From Chlamydiales bacterium (lineage in GTDB: Bacteria; Chlamydiota; Chlamydiia; Chlamydiales; JAACFD01): a DNA stretch of 34,830 bases. This document shows positions 17,609-25,866 of the stretch, piece after piece (position 1 is the first letter of the stretch; the number at the start of each line of letters is the position of its first letter). The translations under genes and the position numbers were made by a program. A model generated the notes under the pieces. That model did not search any database and was not told the DNA's origin. It saw only the letters and a program-made list of their open reading frames with translations. The DNA is taken from contig JAACFD010000001.1 in assembly GCA_009937555.1 (NCBI GenBank), positions 1 to 34,830 of the forward strand, written 5' to 3'.

Positions 17609-18136
17609 ATGTCTTTTATTCCTGAAGAAGAAATGAAGAAAAGCATCGGGGTTAGTTTAGCTCCAATGATTGACTTTCTATTTTTGATGTTAGTCTTTTT
17701 TGCTTCACTTGCAGTATCTCGAGTTACTACTAAAGATACAGAGATAGAACTAGTTAAAATTAAAGAGGAAGTGGGCACCTCTTTATCACATGCTAATACT
17801 GACATCAAACTTATAAATGTTTCAGTCTTAAAAGATGGCAGCTATAAATGGGTTACTGAGCTTCGCGATTACCTAATGACTACGCCTGAAGAGATCGTAG
17901 ATGAGCTGAGTACTCAATATGATAAGGGAATGCTCCCTGACTCAAAGCAAAAAACTCACGTCTTATTAAAAGTAGATAAGCAGGCTCCATGGGAATCCAT
18001 AGCTAAATTAATTCATGTAATTAGGGGCTCAGGCTTTACTGAAGTGCGTCCATTATATGAGGTAGATAAACTTAACTCAACACAGTCAGCTCAAATGACT
18101 CAGCAAAGAGGTGAGGGACAGCATGCTTTTTCTTAA
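17609..18136 (+). CDS. exbD: ExbD/TolR-type biopolymer transport protein
   Basis: 175 residues with a short cytosolic N-terminus and one membrane segment (~17-37, SLAPMIDFLFLMLVFFASL). The conserved proton-translocating Asp (about residue 22, in APMIDFLF) is present. The rest is a periplasmic domain with the typical LLKVDKQAPWESIAKLIHVIRGSGFTEV end fold of TolR/ExbD. It works with ExbB as the stator/motor pair. The periplasmic part contains an insertion around WVTELRDYLMTTPEEIVDEL compared with short TolR proteins. Its last 14 bases overlap the start of the small lipoprotein gene. Confidence 0.92.
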   Translation: MSFIPEEEMKKSIGVSLAPMIDFLFLMLVFFASLAVSRVTTKDTEIELVKIKEEVGTSLSHANTDIKLINVSVLKDGSYKWVTELRDYLMTTPEEIVDELSTQYDKGMLPDSKQKTHVLLKVDKQAPWESIAKLIHVIRGSGFTEVRPLYEVDKLNSTQSAQMTQQRGEGQHAFS

Positions 18137-18245
18137 GCGTTTTACAATCTTACTCTTGTTTTTAAGCTGTATGTTCTGTTCTTGCCAGTCTAAAAGAGGC
18201 CTAGTACAAAAGCTTCCTTATCAGTTGCCAGCTACTGAAAAATAG
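18123..18245 (+). CDS. Small lipoprotein encoded by a frame overlapping exbD
   Basis: 40-residue product starting at ATG 18123 inside the exbD 3' end and stopping at TAG 18243-18245. GAGGGACAGC lies just upstream and offers a Shine-Dalgarno (GAGGGA). The sequence is a lipoprotein signal (LKRFTILLLFLSCMFCSC) followed by about 19 mature residues, with lipobox candidates at Cys16, Cys19 or Cys21. The position right after exbD parallels small envelope genes in chlamydial Tol/Exb clusters. Its tiny size resembles entericidin-like lipoproteins. Function unknown; overlap suggests translational coupling with exbD. Confidence 0.6.
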   Translation: MLFLKRFTILLLFLSCMFCSCQSKRGLVQKLPYQLPATEK

Positions 18246-18280
18246 CCCCTTTCTTAGTGCTATTTCCTTTCTTTTTTTTT
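18240..18280 (+). terminator. Probable terminator of the LysM-exbB-exbD-lipoprotein unit
   Basis: AAATAGC (18240-18246) pairs with GCTATTT (18259-18265), followed by a pyrimidine tract with nine consecutive T. The left arm contains the stop codon of the lipoprotein gene. The stem is short and AT-rich. Confidence 0.5.
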
Positions 18281-18320
18281 AGCAAATTGACTAAACTCTC
18301 CCTTCAAAAGGAGCAAAGTT

Positions 18321-19148
18321 ATGTCAATGACCAGTGATTTAAATCAAACATCTCTCGGAAAAAAAACTGATTACACCTTTAAATATGCCCCATCTTTACT
18401 AGAAGCTATTCCTCGCTCACTTGCTAGAGAGCCAATGGGCATTAAAGAGCCCTTTGCTTTTGAAGGCTACGATATCTGGAATTCATATGAACTATCATGG
18501 CTTAACCCCAAAGGCGTGCCACAACTGGCGACACTAGAGATAACTGTCCCCTGCACAAGTCTTTGTCTGATTGAGTCTAAATCCCTTAAACTCTACTTAA
18601 ACTCATTCAACAACAGTTACTTCAAAGATAAGCAAGAAGTGCAAGACTGCATCAAAACAGATCTTGAAACCAAACTACAGCACAGCATAAGCTGCCAGTT
18701 AAAAGAACTTAGCAATACACCAACAAGCTTCGATAATTCAAAATACAGCTGCATTGATAAACAAGATATTACAGCAAGCTGCTATGAGACGAATAGCTCA
18801 TTGATTAAGATTAGTGATCCAGAAATTTGTAAGCAAAGCTATTACTCTGAACTTCTACGTTCTCGTTGCCCTGTAACAGGACAGCCTGACTGGGCAACTG
18901 TCTATATTGATACTGAAGGACCTAAGCTTTGTACTAAGGGCTTATTACAATACATTATATCCTTTCGTAATACCCAGGAATTTCACGAAACTTGTGTAGA
19001 AAAAATCTTCACAGACCTGCTTCAAGAAGCTAAAATGGAAAAGTTAATGGTTTATGCCAGATTTACAAGACGAGGTGGTATTGACATCAACCCACTGCGT
19101 GCCAACTTTCCAGTAGAAGTAGAAAATGAGAGAACTCATAGACAATAA
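18321..19148 (+). CDS. queF: NADPH-dependent 7-cyano-7-deazaguanine (preQ0) reductase, long type
   Basis: 275 residues, matching the two-domain E. coli-type QueF (282 aa). The enzyme reduces the nitrile of preQ0 to the amine preQ1 in queuosine biosynthesis. Diagnostic motifs are all present: ESKSLKLYLNSFN (QueF motif for NADPH, from residue 85), the nucleophilic Cys183 in RCPVTGQPDW with Asp190, and the His222-Glu223 pair in EFHETCVE. AAAAGGAG seven bases before the ATG gives a strong ribosome-binding site. No other queuosine gene is in the window. Several pathogenic chlamydiae are believed to salvage queuine, so a preQ0 reductase suggests this organism makes or salvages a precursor. Confidence 0.95.
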   Translation: MSMTSDLNQTSLGKKTDYTFKYAPSLLEAIPRSLAREPMGIKEPFAFEGYDIWNSYELSWLNPKGVPQLATLEITVPCTSLCLIESKSLKLYLNSFNNSYFKDKQEVQDCIKTDLETKLQHSISCQLKELSNTPTSFDNSKYSCIDKQDITASCYETNSSLIKISDPEICKQSYYSELLRSRCPVTGQPDWATVYIDTEGPKLCTKGLLQYIISFRNTQEFHETCVEKIFTDLLQEAKMEKLMVYARFTRRGGIDINPLRANFPVEVENERTHRQ

Positions 19149-19204
19149 AGTAAAAAACTTATATCTATATTGCTTTTAGGCTGATGCCATCAAGGTTTTA
19201 TGTA

Positions 19205-20578
19205 ATGAAAAAAATTCTCTTTAGTATTCTTTTAGTTTTTGTTTCTCTTCCCTTTGCTTGGGGAAACCTAAAAACTTTAAAAGTAGGTGTTCTGCTCCCT
19301 CTATCAGGACCTTTATCAAACCAAGGGCAAGCTCAATTAGCTGCTATAAAATTAGCACAAGACGATGTAAACCAGTTTTTTTCAAACATACAGCTATCTC
19401 AACGAGTATCTTTGATTATTGAAGATTCTGAAGGTAATCCTCAACGAGCCTTATCTCGTTTGAAGAAAATGCGCCACCAAGAAGTAAGACTTGTTATAGG
19501 GCCTAACACAAGTGCTTGTGTAAAAGACTGCCTGGATTATGCGAACCGTGCTAGAATGATCCTAATCAGCCCTTCTTCCACTACACCTAGACTTGCTAAC
19601 CCTAGGGATAACTTAATACGACTCAGTATTAACGATGAAGGCCAAGCTGAAGCTTTAGCTATGACATGTAACAAGCAAGGTATCTCACAACTTGTTTCAC
19701 TTACAAGAGACGATATCTGGGGCAACGAACTACATAAGCTCATTAAAGAAAAGCTACGCAAGCAGGAAGGACTTGTTTTTGCAAATGTCCTCTACCCTCC
19801 TGATGAGAAAGACTTCTCTTTAAAACTACAACAGCTCAGGTACCTTGTTGAAGATGCTATTCACCATCATGGGCCAGATAAAATTGCTGTTCAGTTTTCA
19901 GGCTTTGATGAAGGTGTTGAGATTTTTAAACTAGCTAAACAAGACCCCATTCTATCTTCAGTAAAGTGGTTTGGGAGTGATGGCTTTGTAAAAACGCCTG
20001 CCCTCAACCAAAGCCCTGAAGCCCTAGACTTTGCCCTACAAGTTCACTATGAAAGCCCTCTTTTTGAAGTGATGGAAGATCAAGCCTACCTATTCGAACA
20101 GTTTCAAGAGAGAATGGCAAATAAAGGCTTTTATAATGTTGATGTCTATGTAGGTAACGCATACGACTCTTTATGGATTGCTAGCTTAGCATCGCTTGGG
20201 CAAAACAAGCGGAGCAATGTGAAGGCCTGGAAAAAGGCTATTGATAGCGCTACATCACATAACCTGGGAATTACAGGCTGGTCAATTCTAAATGAAAATG
20301 GAGACCGAACAACAGGCGATTTTATTACTTGGGAAGCAAGCTCTACGACAATACCTGGTCAATTTGCCTGGAAACCAGGTATGCGCTTTAAAAAGGATCT
20401 TGTTGATAAAGACAATAATTCAAGCCAAATGGCTCGCACCACCCCTCTACCTTCCTATAAAACCCAAAATGACTATCGCTCACCTGCAGAAGAGGTAAGT
20501 GTAGCAAAAAAACTTGAAGACTCTACTCAAAGAATTAGAAAAATTAGCAATACCTCTAGCGGCAGGTTTTACCAGTAA
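19205..20578 (+). CDS. Periplasmic ligand-binding protein, LivK/ANF-receptor type
   Basis: 457 residues from the ATG at 19205. That start is preferred over an ATG seven codons earlier because it gives a standard signal peptide (MKKILFSILLVFVSLPFAWG) and has AAGG upstream. The mature protein begins KVGVLLPLSGPLSNQGQ, the classic branched-chain amino-acid binding-protein start, and continues with two Rossmann-like lobes (VRLVIGPNTSACVK, ILISPSSTTPRL, QLVSLTRDDIWGNEL). A ~45-residue polar C-terminal extension is unusual. No LivHMGF permease or ATPase is present, so it may be a sensor-like or envelope protein, LpoA-like, rather than a transporter subunit. It sits 21 bases before the M48 protease gene. 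Confidence 0.82.
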   Translation: MKKILFSILLVFVSLPFAWGNLKTLKVGVLLPLSGPLSNQGQAQLAAIKLAQDDVNQFFSNIQLSQRVSLIIEDSEGNPQRALSRLKKMRHQEVRLVIGPNTSACVKDCLDYANRARMILISPSSTTPRLANPRDNLIRLSINDEGQAEALAMTCNKQGISQLVSLTRDDIWGNELHKLIKEKLRKQEGLVFANVLYPPDEKDFSLKLQQLRYLVEDAIHHHGPDKIAVQFSGFDEGVEIFKLAKQDPILSSVKWFGSDGFVKTPALNQSPEALDFALQVHYESPLFEVMEDQAYLFEQFQERMANKGFYNVDVYVGNAYDSLWIASLASLGQNKRSNVKAWKKAIDSATSHNLGITGWSILNENGDRTTGDFITWEASSTTIPGQFAWKPGMRFKKDLVDKDNNSSQMARTTPLPSYKTQNDYRSPAEEVSVAKKLEDSTQRIRKISNTSSGRFYQ

Positions 20579-20599
20579 CATTCTAAGAAGGGCTCTTTT

Positions 20600-22108
20600 A
20601 TGCGCTTGGTTTATCTTCTACTTTTTTCTCTATCACTCACTGCTTGTGGAGTAAACCCTGTTACGGGCAAACATGAGCTTCAACTCACTTCTGAAAAAGA
20701 AGAGATTGCTATTGGAGAGAAAAACTTTGAATCTCTGCAACAAGTTTTAGGTGGGCCTTATAACGCAGACCCTAAAGCACAGGACTACTTACAAAAAGTA
20801 GGCAAAAAACTGGTTAAAGTTTCAGATAGACCCCACCTTCCCTATGAATTTATTTTAGTAAATAGTTCTGAGATCAATGCAGCTACCCTACCTGGAGGAA
20901 AAATTGTAGTTAATCGGGGGATTCTAACTAAACTGCATAATGAGGCGGAGCTTGCCGCTCTTCTGGGCCACGAAATTGTCCATGCAGCTGCAAGGCATAG
21001 CGCTAATGGCATGGACAACAGCATGCTATTATCACTGATTCAAACAGGTGTAGCAGAAGGCTTTAAATCTCAGGATGCTAGTATTCAAGAGATCATTAAT
21101 AGAACATCCGCTATCAGTTCACATCTATTAGAAAAGCAGTATAGCCGCAGACAAGAGTTTGAAGCCGATAAGTATGGTATGAAATATATGGCCCTAGCAG
21201 GGTATAACACAGACGCAGCTGTAGACTTACAAAGAATGTTTGTTGATCTATCTAAAGGTCAAGATGAATCTTGGGCAACAGGTCTATTACGTACTCACCC
21301 TCCTTCAAGAAAAAGAGTAGAAGCAAATCTACAAAACCAAGCCCTGTACCCTAAGCATGATTTTATGGGACATGTAGACTATCAAAATAACCTAAAAACC
21401 TTGTTCAAAAATGCCTTTGCCTATGAGCTTCATGATAAAGCTATTTCTAGCAAAAGCCCTGAAAAAGCAAGGCAGTGGATTCAAGAAGCTATAAAGCAAG
21501 AGCCTAACGAGGCTCTTTTTCATGCTAGCTTAGCAAGAATATACCAAACTGAAGGTAAAAGGCATAAAGCACTTAAATCTATTGAGAAAGCGCTTAAACT
21601 TAACTACAACTATTATGATTTTCACTTACTATATGCTCAACTTAACTTCGATGCCCAAAACACCACACTAGCTAAAAAACACTTTATAAAAAGTGCAAAA
21701 CTTCTTGATACCCCTGTAGCCCACTACTTTTTAGGTAAGATTTATGAAACAGAGAGTGATACTTACCTTGCAAAAGCTCACTATAAAGTCGCAGCACAGA
21801 TAGATTCAGACTTTTCCTCTAAAGCAGCTTTTAGGTACGCAGAGCTAGACTTCCCTGATAATCCACAGGTCTATGTCCATATTGCCCCCTATATAAAAGA
21901 TGATAAAATATGGTATCGAATTCGATCTAAAGCACCTATGAAAACTACTGAGCTTAAAGTAACTGTCTTTGCTGGTAAGCAACTTCTTGAAACCTTCTAT
22001 CTGCCTAGTTTAGAGCCTGATACTGCAGTGGATCATCTTGCTAAGCTTCCCTTGTCACTAGAACGCTTAGAGCAGGCGCATTTACGCTTTAGCTTGCAGC
22101 CTTTTTAG
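20600..22108 (+). CDS. M48 family zinc metalloprotease lipoprotein with TPR-like C-terminus (BepA/YfgC-like)
   Basis: 502 residues. The lipoprotein signal ends at LTAC (Cys16). The M48 catalytic domain shows HEIVH at 124-128 and the third zinc ligand Glu188 in QEFEADKYG. VNRGILTKLHNEAELAALLGHE is typical of the family. Residues ~280-410 form TPR-like helical repeats (EALFHASLARIYQTEGKRHKALKSIEKALKL and two more units), and a beta-rich tail follows. The closest functional model is BepA, a periplasmic protease-chaperone in outer-membrane protein assembly and quality control. The gene follows the LivK-like gene closely. The N-terminal SEKEEIAIG matches the usual QxEIxLG motif of this class. Confidence 0.9.
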   Translation: MRLVYLLLFSLSLTACGVNPVTGKHELQLTSEKEEIAIGEKNFESLQQVLGGPYNADPKAQDYLQKVGKKLVKVSDRPHLPYEFILVNSSEINAATLPGGKIVVNRGILTKLHNEAELAALLGHEIVHAAARHSANGMDNSMLLSLIQTGVAEGFKSQDASIQEIINRTSAISSHLLEKQYSRRQEFEADKYGMKYMALAGYNTDAAVDLQRMFVDLSKGQDESWATGLLRTHPPSRKRVEANLQNQALYPKHDFMGHVDYQNNLKTLFKNAFAYELHDKAISSKSPEKARQWIQEAIKQEPNEALFHASLARIYQTEGKRHKALKSIEKALKLNYNYYDFHLLYAQLNFDAQNTTLAKKHFIKSAKLLDTPVAHYFLGKIYETESDTYLAKAHYKVAAQIDSDFSSKAAFRYAELDFPDNPQVYVHIAPYIKDDKIWYRIRSKAPMKTTELKVTVFAGKQLLETFYLPSLEPDTAVDHLAKLPLSLERLEQAHLRFSLQPF

Positions 22109-22169
22109 CTTTTTTCTTTATCTTTACCCTCTTTCTTGGCTACAATTGCTCTAGCAAAAAGGAAGTTAT

Positions 22170-23156
22170 ATGACCCATACTACTCTCAGAGAGCTTAATA
22201 GTACTCAGTTTAAGCAATATTACGATACAATTAGTCACTTTTTAGATAAAACTCCCCTCCTTCGTTTTAGCTCTTTAGAGAAGAAGCTAAAGGTAGGACA
22301 AAGAATTTTTTTAAAGTGCGAAAACTCACAAGTGACAGGCAGTTTTAAAATACGAGCAGCCTATGGTGCTTTAGCAAGCCTAAGCAAAGAAGAAAGAGAC
22401 GTGGGTGTTGTCTCTCGATCATCAGGAAATTTTGGTCAGGCTTTAGCCTATGCTAGTAGAGAGCAAAATATATTCTGCCACATTGTAGTACCTACTAACT
22501 GCCCTGAATTTAAAGTAAACAAAATCAAAAGCTATACTGACACTGTAACTATAAAAGGAGCCACTCACCAAGAAGGTTATGAATATGTCAATAGCTTGGT
22601 TGCAAGAGATGGCCTTAGCCCCCTTTCCCCTTATAATCACTATGGAGTGATGTTAGCTAATGGTAGCCTAGCCTTTGAAGTTTTACAAGATTGTCCTAAT
22701 ATCTCTACACTATTCGCACCTGTTGGAGGTGGGGGTTTAATGGCAGGAATTAGCTCTGTAATGAAACTACACAACCCGGCTTGCCAGATGATTGCTGTTG
22801 AACCAAGACTTGCCAATGACTTCCAGGAATCCTTCTCTCAAAAAAGCCTTCTATCTAAAGATGGTTTAGCTACTATAGCAGATGGATTAAGAGCTCCTCA
22901 TGTAGGAGAGAAAGAATGGCCCATTTTACTTAAAAATGTAGACCACGCCACTAATGTCACAGAAGATGAGATTAGGCTAGCAATGAAACTGTTATACCAA
23001 GAGCTCAAAATTGTAGCTGAACCTTCAGGAGCAACAGCCCTAGCAGGGCTTATTGCTTCAGCAAATAGTGGACTTCTCCAAGAAAGCGAAGGAGATATCG
23101 TAGTGGTTATTAGTGGGGGCAATATTGCTCCCGAGGATTTCTTCTCTTTAATTTAA
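22170..23156 (+). CDS. PLP-dependent threonine/serine dehydratase (or serine racemase)
   Basis: 328-residue fold-type II PLP enzyme. The PLP-lysine is Lys60 in TGSFKIRAA. SRSSGNFGQALAYA provides the SSGNHxQ-like substrate loop (here with Phe), and VGGGGLMAGI is the glycine-rich phosphate-binding loop. The protein is short and lacks the C-terminal regulatory ACT-like domain of biosynthetic IlvA, so it resembles catabolic TdcB or eukaryotic-type serine racemase. Products would be 2-oxobutyrate or pyruvate plus ammonia. AAAAAGGA stands seven bases before the ATG. It is 17 bases upstream of the SRAP gene. The exact substrate cannot be settled from sequence. Confidence 0.85.
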   Translation: MTHTTLRELNSTQFKQYYDTISHFLDKTPLLRFSSLEKKLKVGQRIFLKCENSQVTGSFKIRAAYGALASLSKEERDVGVVSRSSGNFGQALAYASREQNIFCHIVVPTNCPEFKVNKIKSYTDTVTIKGATHQEGYEYVNSLVARDGLSPLSPYNHYGVMLANGSLAFEVLQDCPNISTLFAPVGGGGLMAGISSVMKLHNPACQMIAVEPRLANDFQESFSQKSLLSKDGLATIADGLRAPHVGEKEWPILLKNVDHATNVTEDEIRLAMKLLYQELKIVAEPSGATALAGLIASANSGLLQESEGDIVVVISGGNIAPEDFFSLI

Positions 23157-23173
23157 TCTAAAGCTAGTGTGCT

Positions 23174-23839
23174 ATGTGTGGACGTTTTATCTCAATTAGC
23201 CAAGAAAATGAGCTTATTAAGAATTTTTCAATAACTGAGACTAAAAATGATCATATAAATAGCTATAATTTTTGTCCCCAGGACTTGAGTAGTATTGTGA
23301 TTGAGGAAAAAGAGAGGCGGCAACTCGAGTTAGCCAGGTGGGGCTTTGCTATTAACCCCTCTCACTTTACAATCAATGCACGCCTTGAAAGTCTGGTAAA
23401 TAAAAGCTGTTTCCAAAAAGCTTTTAAGTGGCAGCGATGCTTACTACCTGCTAATGGATTTTATGAATGGGAGGAAAAAGGAAGTGCTAAACAGCCCTAC
23501 TTTGTTTCTCTAGAAAGAACAAAACTTTTTGCATTTGCTGGCTTATACAACATATGCCCAAAGAGTCTTTCTAAGAGCTTTTGTATTGTTACTTGCCCTG
23601 CTAAAAAAAGCTTGAGAAAACTACACTCTAGAATGCCACTAATCTTATCCTCTAAAGCCATGCAAGATTTATGGTTAAAACTAGAACAAACTCCCTCATT
23701 GGAACTCTTGCTTAAAGAAGCGCTTAAGCTGCCCTTAAACTATTATGCTGTTAGCAGTAAAGTAAATAAAAGATCTAGTGATAGCCCCGACTGCATCCAA
23801 AAAGTAAGTCCTGAGCTACAGTATGATTTATTTAACTAA
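23174..23839 (+). CDS. SRAP-domain abasic-site DNA-protein crosslink protein (YedK/HMCES family)
   Basis: 221 residues. The family shields abasic sites in single-stranded DNA by forming a thiazolidine crosslink through Cys2. All signature residues are visible: MCGRF at the start (Cys2 after Met removal), INARLE (Asn68), LLPANGFYEWE (Glu98) and KLHSRMPLIL (His151). Length fits YedK (222 aa). The start is fixed because Cys must be residue 2. It follows the dehydratase gene after 17 bases, with no obvious functional link. Confidence 0.95.
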   Translation: MCGRFISISQENELIKNFSITETKNDHINSYNFCPQDLSSIVIEEKERRQLELARWGFAINPSHFTINARLESLVNKSCFQKAFKWQRCLLPANGFYEWEEKGSAKQPYFVSLERTKLFAFAGLYNICPKSLSKSFCIVTCPAKKSLRKLHSRMPLILSSKAMQDLWLKLEQTPSLELLLKEALKLPLNYYAVSSKVNKRSSDSPDCIQKVSPELQYDLFN

Positions 23840-23880
23840 AAAAAGGGCTCAAACATTTTATCATAAACGTTTGAGCCTAT
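23840..23880 (-). terminator. Terminator at the SRAP / 98-aa convergent junction
   Basis: GGCTCAAAC (23846-23854) pairs with GTTTGAGCC (23869-23877). On the minus strand the hairpin is followed by CCTTTTTTT, so it terminates the 98-aa gene efficiently. On the plus strand the following bases are TATCGAAA, so plus-strand termination would be weak. Confidence 0.8.
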
Positions 23881-23901
23881 CGAAATGACGGTATACTATT
23901 G

Positions 23902-24198
23902 TTACCGCTCTCCATCCTCTTTCAATATATTATGTGCAATAATCCTGCTTAAAACTACTTGCTCCCCTTTAGGGTCAAACTTAAACTTGTAAAGCTGGCC
24001 TTTATGTGCAAACGCTCCACCATTTATACCCTGAGCTTTTTCCTTATCTACCTGCTCCCTAGCTTTGTTAATAGGCTCTGCAAAGCCCCTTTTTTTGAAA
24101 AATTCGGTGTATACCTTGAGCTTACTGCATTGAGATAATTCTTCTTCTTTCTGCTCAAGCTTGTGGTTGATTAAGTCTATGTCAGCTCTTTCAATCAT
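23902..24198 (-). CDS. Small charged protein, function unknown
   Basis: 98 residues, rich in Lys and Glu, without signal peptide or membrane segment. The N-terminal half is helical (LINHKLEQKEEELSQ); the C-terminal half reads like a beta-hairpin (GAFAHKGQLYKFKFDPKGEQ). I do not recognise it. The Shine-Dalgarno is poor (AAGAGG about 12 bases upstream), so expression may be low or the start may differ. It has its own downstream terminator, which supports a real transcript. Confidence 0.55.
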   Translation of the reverse strand: MIERADIDLINHKLEQKEEELSQCSKLKVYTEFFKKRGFAEPINKAREQVDKEKAQGINGGAFAHKGQLYKFKFDPKGEQVVLSRIIAHNILKEDGER

Positions 24199-24520
24199 GG
24201 AAAATCATGGCCTCTTCTTTTTTTATTAAATAGCATCCTAGGGAAAAAATATTAAGATTTTTTTAAGCCTCTTACAAAAAAGAGGCATCCTCCCCCAGTA
24301 AAAAACGAATAATCATAGCTTTTTACAACCTAGCTTTATCTTGATTAGTTATTATTTAAATATTTAATTATCATTTACATACGTACTGTAAGATTGTTAA
24401 CAATTAAGTTAATCATAGCTAAGCTACAGATAAGGATCTGCTTAGTTAAATACTAGAGACAAGCATACAGAAAAAGCTCTAGTAAAGACAGTCTAATATA
24501 TCTTAAAAGGAGGAAAAGAT
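24199..24520. promoter_or_regulatory. 322-base divergent intergenic region upstream of the 434-aa repeat gene
   Basis: No gene was seen. A small hairpin GCCTCTT/AAGAGGC (24267-24286) has no T tract. A perfect 12-base palindrome ATTGTTAACAAT lies at 24393-24404, inside a very AT-rich stretch (24350-24420), and could be an operator. The plus-strand gene has one of the best Shine-Dalgarno sequences in the window, AAAAGGAGG, seven bases before its ATG. A long 5' leader and separate control of the 434-aa gene are likely. Confidence 0.4.
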
Positions 24521-25825
24521 ATGTCAGTTCAAATGAATACAATGCAGCAGTACTTTGTAGGTAAAATTGATGATAAAATTAAAAATTGCTCAACAAAGCC
24601 AGCTGGAACAACTTTAAATCATACTATAACAAAACAAGGTGTGTCTTTTAATATTACCCTAAGTAAATTAGCTAACGGTAAAGTATCTGTTTCATTTGCT
24701 AAGCCTTCAGTTTCTGATGCTAGCAAGCTAAGTGATAAGCAAGTAAAAAGTCTAGCTAAACAGGTTCAGACAAGCTCTTACTTCAAGACTCAGATTAGTC
24801 AGAAAATTGAAGAGTTAGAAGGGAAAGATATAGGCCGTCACAAGTCAGTAATTACAAAGAATGGAATGTCTGTTAAAGTAACAGTTGAAAATACCCATAC
24901 TGGCTCCTTTGTTGCTGTAAGCAAAGCTTATAAAGTAGGTGAAAACTTAGATGCTACAGAAAGAAAGTCTGTTGCAAGTATGGTAGATACAATTGCTCGT
25001 GACAGTGGCGCTTTTAGATCATTAAACGGAGTAGAAGTAAATCCTTTTGAAGACATGCTAGTAGGTCTTGAGGAAGATGAAGAAGTCCAAGCACCTCTTC
25101 TGCAGATTATCAATGCTGATGCCGGTGATCATATTGATGGCGGTGACGATCACAATATAATCCCAGCTATTCTAAGACCCTTAAGGTTTGATATGCCAGC
25201 AGCTAATGCTCCAACAGCAGAAACTGTAGCAAATGATCAAACTGCCAACCAACCTTTAAGAACACTGGCTATGGCAGGTATTACCAACTTAGCAAGAACA
25301 TTTAATGTTAGAAACTTAGCAGATATAACAGACCTGGATATCACTTTTAACAGAGGTTTATTTGCTATAAGAAGACCTGGATTTAACGCTCAAGTTTTTG
25401 TTCAACCTAGGCTAATGAGACAAATGTATGCTCTTTTAACACAAGCACAAGGGCAAAATACAACAAGAGGAGAGCTTGCAGGTGATGCTACCATAGTTAG
25501 AAGAAGAAGGTCAGGCAATGTAGTGACTGAGCAACCTACAAGAGCTCCGCTTGCTATGAGAAGAGCTATAGCACCAGCTTCTACAAGTACAGCAAGCATT
25601 GCAAATGGCTTAGCCTTTATGTACTCAAACTTATCAAACTGTGAGGCTGCTCAGCGGACAGTAGCTGATCTACGTAACTTTGGGTTAGTAGCTCAAGTAA
25701 CAGATAGCCTTTCTAGTTTTACTAGTACAGCAGCCTCTATTCTTAGGCTAGCTAACTTGCATAGCTTTGGACAGACTGTCCAAAGAGCTCTGGCAGGAAG
25801 CCCTAAAGATGTAAAAGAAGACTAA
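24521..25825 (+). CDS. 434-aa protein with N-terminal tandem repeat, function unknown
   Basis: No signal peptide or membrane segment. Residues ~11-86 and ~87-163 are two diverged copies of one ~76-residue unit. YFVGKIDDKI and YFKTQISQKI begin the copies, TITKQGVSFNITLSK and VITKNGMSVKVTVEN fall at the same offset, and LSDKQVKSLAKQV and LDATERKSVASMV come next. An acidic linker follows (EEDEEVQ, then DHIDGGDDH), and the C-terminal half is Ala/Thr/Arg-rich and helical. I recognise no family. The strong ribosome-binding site, own promoter region and own terminator suggest high, independently regulated expression. Lack of a Sec signal in a host-associated bacterium leaves a type III secreted or cytosolic structural protein as options; this is inference. 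Confidence 0.82.
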   Translation: MSVQMNTMQQYFVGKIDDKIKNCSTKPAGTTLNHTITKQGVSFNITLSKLANGKVSVSFAKPSVSDASKLSDKQVKSLAKQVQTSSYFKTQISQKIEELEGKDIGRHKSVITKNGMSVKVTVENTHTGSFVAVSKAYKVGENLDATERKSVASMVDTIARDSGAFRSLNGVEVNPFEDMLVGLEEDEEVQAPLLQIINADAGDHIDGGDDHNIIPAILRPLRFDMPAANAPTAETVANDQTANQPLRTLAMAGITNLARTFNVRNLADITDLDITFNRGLFAIRRPGFNAQVFVQPRLMRQMYALLTQAQGQNTTRGELAGDATIVRRRRSGNVVTEQPTRAPLAMRRAIAPASTSTASIANGLAFMYSNLSNCEAAQRTVADLRNFGLVAQVTDSLSSFTSTAASILRLANLHSFGQTVQRALAGSPKDVKED

Positions 25826-25866
25826 TTAATCACTAGATTAATTTTTACTAAAAAGAATTTTCACAT

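Noticed and set aside
24267..24286. Hairpin GCCTCTT/AAGAGGC as a terminator
   Set aside because: No T tract follows on either strand and it lies between divergent genes, where no transcript should end.
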